This document shows positions 1 through 6,545 of a stretch of 9,771 nucleotides of DNA, piece after piece. The stretch covers positions 1 through 9,771 of the forward strand of contig CAZGMC010000121.1 in the NCBI GenBank assembly GCA_964526565.1. The letters run 5' to 3'. Position 1 is the stretch's first letter. The number at the start of each line of letters is the position of its first letter. The notes beneath the pieces are model-generated. The model ran no database searches. It had not been told where the DNA came from and was given only the letters and a program-made list of their open reading frames with translations. The DNA is from CAZGMC01 sp964526565 (lineage in GTDB: Bacteria > Pseudomonadota > Alphaproteobacteria > DSM-16000 > Inquilinaceae). Position numbers and translations under genes: made by a program.

Positions 1-686
1 AGGCCGCGGACCGGCAGGTAGGCCAGCAGCGCGGCGCGCGCCGGGGCGCTCAGCGGCACCAGCCGTTCGCGCCCACCCTTGCCGCGGACGATCAGGCAGC
101 GGCCGTCGCGGTCGACCGCGGTCAGCGGCAGGCCGACCAGTTCGGAAACGCGCAGGCCGGTGGCATACAGCGTCTCCATCAGCGCCACCAGACGCAGGCC
201 CTCCGGCCCCGGCCAGGCGGCGGCGGCGGCGAGCAGCCGGTCGACGTCGGCCTCGTTCAGCACCCTGGGCAGGGTGCGGCCGAGCCGCGGGCCGTCGAGC
301 CCGGCCGACGGGTCGTCGCCGCGGTGTCCCTCCGACACAAGGAACCGGTAGAACTGGCGGATGGCGGCGCGGCGCCGCGCCAGGGTGCGCGGTCCCGCGG
401 CCGGGCGGGCCGCAGCGGGACAGCCGGCGGCGGGGCGGGCGGCAGCGGCATCGGGGCCGCCGGCCAGTGCCGCCACATAGGCGCGCAGGTCGTCCTCGCC
501 GGCCCGCTCGATGGCCGTGCCGCGCCCGTTCAGGAAGGCGGCCAGATCGCTCAGGTCGCCGGCATAGGCGAGGCGCGTGTTGTCCGCCGCGCCGCGTTCG
601 GCGACCAGCATGTCGGTGAACGCCTCGACCAGCGGCGGCGGGGCCGGCCGGCGGGCGCCGCTGCGCGTGGGCCGATCTGTGGGCAC
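1..686 (-). CDS. xerD: Tyrosine recombinase XerD-type, C-terminus outside window
   Basis: Site-specific tyrosine recombinase of the XerC/XerD family, which resolves chromosome dimers at dif together with its partner and FtsK. About 228 residues are visible. The N-terminal SAM-like core-binding domain spans about residues 18-125, and the catalytic domain begins near 140. Seen directly: LYATGLRVSEL with the first catalytic Arg at about 179, and GKGGRERLVPL with the catalytic Lys at about 203. The H-x-x-R, second His and Tyr nucleophile lie beyond the left edge. LYATGLRVSELVGL and the DDPSAGL...LP stretch favour XerD over XerC. The start is a GTG at 686-684 that directly follows the lysS TAG; the in-frame stop just upstream leaves no earlier start. 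GGAAG at the end of lysS may serve as a close ribosome site. Residues 81-98 carry an unusual Ala/Pro-rich insert made of two copies of AAARPAAG. Co-transcription with lysS is inferred from the zero-base junction. Confidence 0.85.
   Translation of the reverse strand, partial: MPTDRPTRSGARRPAPPPLVEAFTDMLVAERGAADNTRLAYAGDLSDLAAFLNGRGTAIERAGEDDLRAYVAALAGGPDAAAARPAAGCPAAARPAAGPRTLARRRAAIRQFYRFLVSEGHRGDDPSAGLDGPRLGRTLPRVLNEADVDRLLAAAAAWPGPEGLRLVALMETLYATGLRVSELVGLPLTAVDRDGRCLIVRGKGGRERLVPLSAPARAALLAYLPVRG
400..459. repeat. Imperfect 30-bp tandem duplication inside xerD
   Basis: Two similar 30-base units (about 400-429 and 430-459) sit in the core-binding domain of the recombinase. On the coding strand they encode a ten-residue period, with AAARPAAG at about residues 81-88 and again at 91-98. 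The length is a multiple of three, so the frame is kept. It falls between the helices of the N-terminal domain, where E. coli XerD has only a short linker. Confidence 0.6.
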
Positions 687-2204
<1,518 letters not shown>

Positions 2205-2251
2205 GGCTCGGCTCTCGCGGCTCGGTGACGGGGACACGGTCAAGGGCCGGC

Positions 2252-2280
2252 AGTCTAGGCCGCAGGCGGCGGCATGGGAA
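2252..2280 (-). promoter_or_regulatory. Candidate sigma70-type promoter for lysS-xerD
   Basis: On the minus strand TTCCCA (2280-2275; 4 of 6 to TTGACA) is separated by 17 bases from TAGACT (2257-2252; 4 of 6 to TATAAT). This would start transcription near 2245, giving a leader of about 41 bases before the lysS ATG. Only the motifs are seen; promoter activity is inferred and matches this weak occur by chance. Confidence 0.3.
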
Positions 2281-2437
2281 GGTCGGGTGCGGCGCCGGCG
2301 CGGCCTCCGGACATCGCCGCGTATTGAGGACTCGTTTACCACTTACTGCCTAGTATGCGGGCACGGTTGCGGATCACACACGCCAATCACCGTACCGGCT
2401 TGGCAGGCCGTTCCGTCCCGATCCCGCCGTACCGAGC

Positions 2438-2443
2438 GAGGAG
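2438..2443 (+). promoter_or_regulatory. Ribosome binding site of the unknown gene
   Basis: GAGGAG lies immediately before ATG 2447 with only three bases between, or five if the pairing core is the first GAGG. It supports this start over the next in-frame ATG at 2489, which has no such site. Confidence 0.6.
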
Positions 2444-2446
2444 TGC

Positions 2447-3535
2447 ATGGCCCACGCGCAGACAAGGAGCGATTCACCGGCCGGCCCCATGCGGCGGGTC
2501 GACGACGAGGCCGCTTTCAGCGACGTCTCGCGCGACGCCATCGACCAGCTGCCCCTGGCCATGATCCCGCTGCAGACGAAGACGCTGCGCCGGGCGCGCC
2601 TGATCAAGAACATGCAGCTGGAGGGCGTGGTCGAGATCTTCAGCGGCGAGGGCACCGGCAGCGGCCAGTTGCGGCCCAACCAGCTGCCCACCTTCTTCCA
2701 GTGGAGCACCCGCACCGAGCACCCGGACCTGCGCACCATCCGCCGGCTGGCGGCGCTGAACAGCTATGACGTCTACAGCCTGCGCATCGAGTTGCGCCGG
2801 CTCGACATCACGGTCAACGATGTGTCGGCCCTGCGCCTGTCGGAGGCCAAGGCGCGGGAGCTGACGCGCTGCATGAAGAGCTTCACCGAGCCGCTGATCC
2901 AGCAGGTCTATGGCGGCACCGACTCCGACATCTGCGACTTCGAGCAGCTGATCGCCATGTTCGAGCGGCCGAACAAGGCCGAGGCGCTGCGCAACCTGCG
3001 CCGCATCGCCGACCGGCTGCAGATCGAGCTGATCGAGGTGCCGCGGTTCCTGGAGGACTACGGCGACGTGTTCCTGTCGCTGGCCTATTTCAAGCAGCAC
3101 CTGGACGACCTGGTGCCGCGCATCTCGGCCTTCCTGGAAACGGCGCGCGGCCTGCACAGCAATTTCCAGTTGCGCAACGACCAGCGTTTCATGAGCTGCT
3201 GCACCTATCTTGACGAGCGGCTGAACAACGTCATCACGTCGATCACCGGCCGGTTCGAGAGCTTCAACCAGCACACCTCTGACATGTGGCAAAACATCAC
3301 GGCCGACACCTTCCGCAAGGTGCGCGACCTGATCATCGGCCACCACACCACGGTCGGCGGCGTGCTGTGCGGGCTGCATGTCAAGATGCGCCTGTGGGAC
3401 CAGCGTTTCGCCAAGCGCCGTGCCGACGCCGCCCAGCTCAGCAAGGCCGAGTTCATCATGAGCGAGATGCGCCAGGGTATCGAGAAGATCGAGCGCATCG
3501 AGGCCTCGGCACCGAAGATCGCCGACCTGAACTGA
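2447..3535 (+). CDS. Conserved-looking hypothetical protein, soluble and helical
   Basis: I do not recognise a named family or function. The product is 362 residues with no signal peptide and no membrane segment, so it is probably cytoplasmic. Residues 1-30 are polar and likely disordered. About 45-120 is mixed and basic (KTLRRARLIKN, DLRTIRRLAAL). From about 130 to 355 it is largely helical, with likely coiled segments at 175-200 and 325-352. Aromatic, His- and Cys-containing stretches such as FMSCCTYLDERLNN (248-261), SITGRFESFNQHT (265-277) and GHHTTVGGVLCGLHVKM (298-314) look like conserved core motifs. Balanced codon use, a good ribosome site and rich amino acid composition show it is a real gene. 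It is divergent from lysS and 161 bases ahead of a chemoreceptor gene, with no sign of coupling to either. The paired Cys251-Cys252 and His299-His300 could bind metal or be structural; that is speculation. Confidence 0.88.
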   Translation: MAHAQTRSDSPAGPMRRVDDEAAFSDVSRDAIDQLPLAMIPLQTKTLRRARLIKNMQLEGVVEIFSGEGTGSGQLRPNQLPTFFQWSTRTEHPDLRTIRRLAALNSYDVYSLRIELRRLDITVNDVSALRLSEAKARELTRCMKSFTEPLIQQVYGGTDSDICDFEQLIAMFERPNKAEALRNLRRIADRLQIELIEVPRFLEDYGDVFLSLAYFKQHLDDLVPRISAFLETARGLHSNFQLRNDQRFMSCCTYLDERLNNVITSITGRFESFNQHTSDMWQNITADTFRKVRDLIIGHHTTVGGVLCGLHVKMRLWDQRFAKRRADAAQLSKAEFIMSEMRQGIEKIERIEASAPKIADLN

Positions 3536-3696
3536 TTGCCGCAAAGCCCCCAGGCGCCAGTCTGTTATTTCTTGTGCGCGCGGCGCGCGTTCACGAAAGC
3601 TTCAAGCTGCCGCCATCAAATATTTCCGCGGCTTTTTACGGATAAGAAACCGGAACCCCGTACCACCTCCCCATCGGTCTGGTCGGGGGTCTGTCC
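3536..3696 (+). other. Intergenic region before the chemoreceptor gene
   Basis: This 161-base region is relatively AT-rich in its middle (about 3590-3650). It contains a GC palindrome (CGCGC-GGC-GCGCG, about 3578-3590) without a following T run, so not a clear terminator for the upstream gene. It also contains a perfect short palindrome AGCTTCAAGCT at 3598-3608. The spacing to the preceding gene suggests that the chemoreceptor has its own promoter. Confidence 0.45.
3618..3645 (+). promoter_or_regulatory. Weak sigma28 (FliA)-like promoter match
   Basis: AAATATTT (3618-3625; 5 of 8 to TAAAGTTT), 12 bases, then ACGGATAA (3638-3645; 6 of 8 to GCCGATAA). The usual spacer is 11. Chemoreceptor genes are typical flagellar late-class targets, which makes the match suggestive, but not every alphaproteobacterium has a FliA factor. 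Confidence 0.2.
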
Positions 3697-5562
3697 ATGG
3701 TCTTGCGTGAGAGTGTCAAACTCAAGCTGATGGCGGCGGCCATGGTGCCGCTCGCGCTGATCCTGATCGCCGTCGGCGCCTACGAGTACAGGCAGGCCAG
3801 CCGGTCGCTCGCCGAGTCGTCCGCGACCCTGCAACGGGTCCGCGGCGAGGCCCTGGACACGCGCCTGACGCTGCTGCGGGCGCTGGGCGAGCGCCTGTCG
3901 CAGGCCGAGGAGGCGGCCGGCATCCGCGTGCAGGAGGCGGAACAGGCCGCCGTGGAGCGGGAGCTGGCGCGGATCCGCAGCAGCCAGGAGGAGGCGGTAC
4001 GGATCATCGCCCGGCTGGCCGGGCCGGCGCTGGCCGCGCCGCTGTGGGACCTGGACGACCAGGCGGTGCAGGCGGTGGCCGACGGCATCGCCGACTTTTC
4101 GTTCGTCAACGGCGTCGTGGTCGCCGAATCCGGCAACGACTTTGCCGCGGCCGGCGCGATCGGGGACGGGGAGGCCGTCACTGCGCCGATCCTGCGCGGC
4201 GACCAGGAGATCGGCACCCTGCATCTGTTCATCAGTGATGCGCCGCTGGCCGAGGCCGCCGCCGCGGCCACCGAGCGGTCGGCCGAGACGGCCCGCGCCA
4301 TCGCCGCGCACGTCCGGGCCGAGCAGGCCGGCATCGAGGCCGAGATCGCGGCGGTCCGCGCGGCGGCCGAGGCCGAGGCGGCGGCGCTGGACCGGCAGGC
4401 CGCGGCCGACCTGGCGGCACGCGAGAGCGAGGCGATCCTGGAGGCAGTGGCCGTCGTCCTGGTCGGACTGGCCGCCGTCGCCGTGGCGCTGTTCTTCGCG
4501 CTGGACTCCCTGATCGTGCCCCTGCGCCGCATCACCGGGGCAATGAACCGCGCCGCCGCCGGCGAGGGTGTCGCCATCCCGTACCAGGACCGCACCGACA
4601 TCATCGGCCGCCAGGCGCAGGCCCTGGAGACCTTCGTCGGCGCCATGCGCCAGGCCGCCCTGCTCGAGGCGGAGCGGCTTGAGGCGGAGCAGCGGGCTGC
4701 CGAGGACGGCCGGCGCGCCCGCCGGCAGCTGGCCGGGGACTTCGAGCGGCAGGTCGGCGGCGTGCTTGCCGCCGTGCTGTCGCGGGTGGCGGCCATGACC
4801 GATGCGATCGCCGCCCTGTCGCAGAATGCCAACCGCAGCCGGCAGATGGCCGCCGAGGCCCGCTCGACCGGCGAGCAGGTCAACCAGTCGGTGCAGACCG
4901 TCGTGGCCGCCGGCGAGGAGCTGTCCGCGTCGATCGGCGAGATCAACCGCCAGACCGACAGCACCCGGTCGCTGATGGCGACCGCCGATTCCCGGGCCGA
5001 GGGCGGCGTCGAGGAGATGCGCGGCCTGGTCCGCGCCGCCGAGCAGATCGGCGCGATCGTCCGCCTGATCTCCGACATCGCGGCGCAGACCAATCTGCTG
5101 GCGCTGAACGCCACCATCGAGGCGGCCCGCGCCGGCGCGGCCGGCCGCGGCTTTGCCGTGGTGGCGCAGGAGGTCAAGAGCCTGGCCACCCAGTCGGCCA
5201 GGGCCACCGACGAGATCGCCGCCCAGGTCGAGGCCGTGCAGGCCGCCACCGGCGGGGCGGCGCGCCAGATCGAGGACGTGTCGGCCGCGCTGGCCGCGGC
5301 CAGCGACGCCGTGACCGGCATCGCCGACGGCGTGGCGCAGCAATCCGCCGCCAGCGGCGAGATCAGCCGCTCCCTGGCCGAGGCGGCGCGAGGGGCGGAG
5401 AGGCTGACCGCGTTCACCGGCTCGGTCGCCGGGCAGGCGGCCAGCGCCCACGATGCCGCCCAGGGCGTCGCCGACGGCCTGGACAGCCTGCGCGCCGACA
5501 TGCAGGCGCTGGAGGACGCGGTGGCCGGCTTCCTCAAGTCCCTGCATGTCAGGGCGGCGTGA
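3697..5562 (+). CDS. Methyl-accepting chemotaxis protein (transmembrane chemoreceptor)
   Basis: Inner-membrane receptor that controls CheA/CheW in chemotaxis. The 621 residues read, in order: TM1 (about 12-29); a periplasmic helix (33-107); a small sensor segment with PLWDLDDQAVQAVADGI (115-131) and a closing strand IGTLHLFIS (172-180); an Ala/Glu-rich helix (183-246); TM2 (about 247-269); HAMP (about 270-322); a linker helix; and the MA signalling hairpin. The hairpin tip AAQTNLLALNATIEAARAG (462-480) is highly conserved, followed by GRGFAVVAQEVKSLA. Likely methylation helices are at VVAAGEELSAS (402-412) and GVAQQSAASGEI (545-556); the second has a Gln-Gln pair, suggesting deamidation by CheB. 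There is no C-terminal NWETF-type pentapeptide, so CheR/CheB tethering is not expected. The PLWDLD motif recalls periplasmic sensor domains of some histidine kinases; the ligand is unknown. The start is ATG 3697, with only a weak G-rich site upstream. A binding-protein gene follows after 48 bases. Confidence 0.95.
   Translation: MVLRESVKLKLMAAAMVPLALILIAVGAYEYRQASRSLAESSATLQRVRGEALDTRLTLLRALGERLSQAEEAAGIRVQEAEQAAVERELARIRSSQEEAVRIIARLAGPALAAPLWDLDDQAVQAVADGIADFSFVNGVVVAESGNDFAAAGAIGDGEAVTAPILRGDQEIGTLHLFISDAPLAEAAAAATERSAETARAIAAHVRAEQAGIEAEIAAVRAAAEAEAAALDRQAAADLAARESEAILEAVAVVLVGLAAVAVALFFALDSLIVPLRRITGAMNRAAAGEGVAIPYQDRTDIIGRQAQALETFVGAMRQAALLEAERLEAEQRAAEDGRRARRQLAGDFERQVGGVLAAVLSRVAAMTDAIAALSQNANRSRQMAAEARSTGEQVNQSVQTVVAAGEELSASIGEINRQTDSTRSLMATADSRAEGGVEEMRGLVRAAEQIGAIVRLISDIAAQTNLLALNATIEAARAGAAGRGFAVVAQEVKSLATQSARATDEIAAQVEAVQAATGGAARQIEDVSAALAAASDAVTGIADGVAQQSAASGEISRSLAEAARGAERLTAFTGSVAGQAASAHDAAQGVADGLDSLRADMQALEDAVAGFLKSLHVRAA
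4663..4692 (+). repeat. 15-bp tandem duplication in the HAMP-to-signalling linker
   Basis: Two adjacent 15-base units differing at two positions encode LEAER and LEAEQ in the helix following HAMP (residues 323-332). Five residues is not a heptad, so such a change would shift the coiled-coil register unless compensated. Confidence 0.5.
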
Positions 5563-5592
5563 CCGGCAGGGTCAGCGGACGGCCCCGCCGGC

Positions 5593-5599
5593 AAAGGAG
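5593..5599 (+). promoter_or_regulatory. Ribosome binding site of the solute-binding protein gene
   Basis: AAAGGAG, the strongest Shine-Dalgarno match in the window, lies 11 bases before ATG 5611. It implies strong independent translation of the secreted protein even if it is co-transcribed with the chemoreceptor gene. Confidence 0.65.
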
Positions 5600-5610
5600 A
5601 TGATAGGCTC

Positions 5611-6345
5611 ATGATTCGCATGACGACACCGGCCGTCCTTGCGGCCGCCTTCGCCCTGATCGCCGCCGCGCCGGCCGAAGCCGACGCGCTGGCCATCGCC
5701 TCGCTGGAGTGGCCGCCCTACAGCGGAGCGGCTCTCGACGAGGGCGGCACCAGCATCGACATCGTCCGCCAAGCGTTCGCGGCGGCCGGGCACGACCTTG
5801 CCGTCGAGTTCCTGCCCTGGGAGCGGGCAGTCCGGGCCGGGACCCAGGAGCCGGGCTTTGTCGGCTACGGCCCCGAATACTACGACCCCGCGCTGGACGC
5901 AGAAGCCGGGGGCGAGCGGTGCCTGTTCTCGCGACCCTACCAGACCGGGCCGCTGGGCCTGGTCGAGGCCACCGAAGCGGACATTGACTGGGCCGCACCG
6001 GAGGACCTGTCGCGGTACCGCATCGGCGTGGTCGACGGCTACCTGAACACGCCGGCGTTCGACGCCCTGGTCGCCGACGGCACCATCGCCGTCGACGTCA
6101 GCGCCGACGACCTGACCAATGTCCGCAAGGTCGCCCACGGGCGCATCGACGCCGCCGTGATCGACGCCAACGTCCTGGCCTGGCTTCTGGCCAACGAGCC
6201 GGCCCTGGCTGATGCCGCCGGCCGCGTCGCCATGGACGATCGGTTGCTGGCCGAAAAGACGCTGCATATCTGCTTCCGCAACGACGCTGCCGGGCGCGCC
6301 GCCCGCGCCGCCTTCCACGCCGGCCTCGACGCTCTGGACCAATAG
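5611..6345 (+). CDS. Secreted family-3 solute-binding-like protein, no transporter partners
   Basis: The 244-residue protein has a Sec signal peptide (hydrophobic stretch about 8-20; likely cleavage after PAEA near residue 24). The mature part resembles SBP family 3 (amino-acid-binding type). It has an opening strand with LEWPPYSG (32-39), SIDIVRQAFAAAG (48-60), FSRPYQTGPLGLV (106-118) in place of the usual FSxPY motif, RIGVVDGYLNT (137-147), and the late signature VRKVAHGRIDAAVIDANVLAWLL (171-193). The Arg that contacts amino-acid carboxylates in classical members (T-x-x-R before the FSxPY motif) is not evident; the region reads YGPEYYDPALDAEAGGER, so the ligand may not be an amino acid. Cys104 and Cys221 are the only cysteines and could form a disulfide. 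No lipobox is seen, so it is probably free in the periplasm. It lies 48 bases after the chemoreceptor with no ABC permease or ATPase in view, so a sensing role alongside the receptor is inferred. Confidence 0.88.
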   Translation: MIRMTTPAVLAAAFALIAAAPAEADALAIASLEWPPYSGAALDEGGTSIDIVRQAFAAAGHDLAVEFLPWERAVRAGTQEPGFVGYGPEYYDPALDAEAGGERCLFSRPYQTGPLGLVEATEADIDWAAPEDLSRYRIGVVDGYLNTPAFDALVADGTIAVDVSADDLTNVRKVAHGRIDAAVIDANVLAWLLANEPALADAAGRVAMDDRLLAEKTLHICFRNDAAGRAARAAFHAGLDALDQ

Positions 6346-6407
6346 TCCTCGCGGCGCGGCCACCGGCCGAGGAGCGAGTCGGGGGCCGCGCTGGCCGTAA
6401 CCGTGCG

Positions 6408-6445
6408 GCCGGGGCCTGACCCGGCGGCCGGCTGCACGAATTTTT
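6408..6445 (+). terminator. Possible terminator of the chemoreceptor/binding-protein unit
   Basis: GCCGGG (6408-6413) and CCCGGC (6420-6425) pair around the six-base loop GCCTGA. A TTTTT run follows at 6441-6445, 15 bases after the stem, which is farther than in a classical intrinsic terminator. A second palindrome CCGG-CGG-CCGG (6421-6431) could form instead and lies closer to the T run. Confidence 0.3.
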
Positions 6446-6533
6446 CGACAGGCCGGTGCCGCCTGGACGGGCGGGGCGCGGGTGGCTCGTCCGCCGCGCC
6501 GTCGCACCGCGTTCTTTCGCTTCGCCCTTCCGT

Positions 6534-6539
6534 TATACT
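6534..6539 (+). promoter_or_regulatory. Candidate -10 element for a leaderless helicase transcript
   Basis: TATACT (5 of 6 to TATAAT) ends six bases before ATG 6546, so initiation at the usual distance would begin at or next to the A of the start codon. The -35 side is weak (TTCTTT, 6512-6517, spacer 16). No Shine-Dalgarno-like purine run precedes the ATG, which fits leaderless translation. Confidence 0.45.
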
Positions 6540-6545
6540 CGCCCC

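Larger units (their letters stand above)
2205..2446. other. Divergent intergenic region between lysS and the unknown gene
   Basis: This 242-base region must hold the start signals of both flanking genes. A small AT-richer patch lies at about 2321-2356 (TTTACC, TAGTAT), in contrast to its GC-rich surroundings. For the plus-strand gene, TAGTAT at 2351-2356 could be a -10 element, but no -35 is correctly spaced (the nearest TTGAGG is 21 bases away). I see no tRNA, riboswitch or strong hairpin followed by a T run. Confidence 0.5.
6346..6545 (+). other. Intergenic region before the helicase gene
   Basis: This 200-base region is very GC-rich except for AATTTTTCG at about 6439-6447 and the TTATACT just before the helicase start. 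The reading frame of the helicase is open upstream to an ATG at 6456, but the added 30 residues are Arg-rich and carry the promoter-like bases, so I treat the region as non-coding. Confidence 0.5.

Noticed and set aside
1..686. Phage or integrative-element integrase marking an attachment site
   Set aside because: The domain layout and LYATGLRVSEL / GKGGRERLVPL motifs fit a housekeeping XerD. No tRNA gene, direct-repeat attachment site or phage gene is seen in the window.
2401..2416. Possible sigma54 promoter (TGGCAGG...TTCC) before the unknown gene
   Set aside because: The -24-like half fits, but the -12 half lacks the required GC and the spacing is off by one.
2474..3544. 356-codon minus-strand frame opposite the unknown gene
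   Set aside because: The plus-strand product has a ribosome site and balanced composition. The antisense product is Leu/Val/Gln/Asp-rich and covers the same bases.
3616..5547. Long minus-strand open frames (643 and 638 codons) opposite the chemoreceptor
   Set aside because: The plus strand has TM, HAMP and MA signalling motifs. The antisense frames are Ala/Arg/Ser/Gly-rich with no domain sense, a known high-GC artefact.
5600..5614. Four-codon mini-frame (ATG ATA GGC TCA TGA) overlapping the binding-protein start
   Set aside because: Its ATG abuts the ribosome binding site with no spacer, so initiation there is unlikely; it is probably accidental.
6456..6545. Upstream extension of the helicase to ATG 6456
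   Set aside because: The 30 extra residues are Arg-rich, have no ribosome site, and overlap the TATACT promoter-like element.
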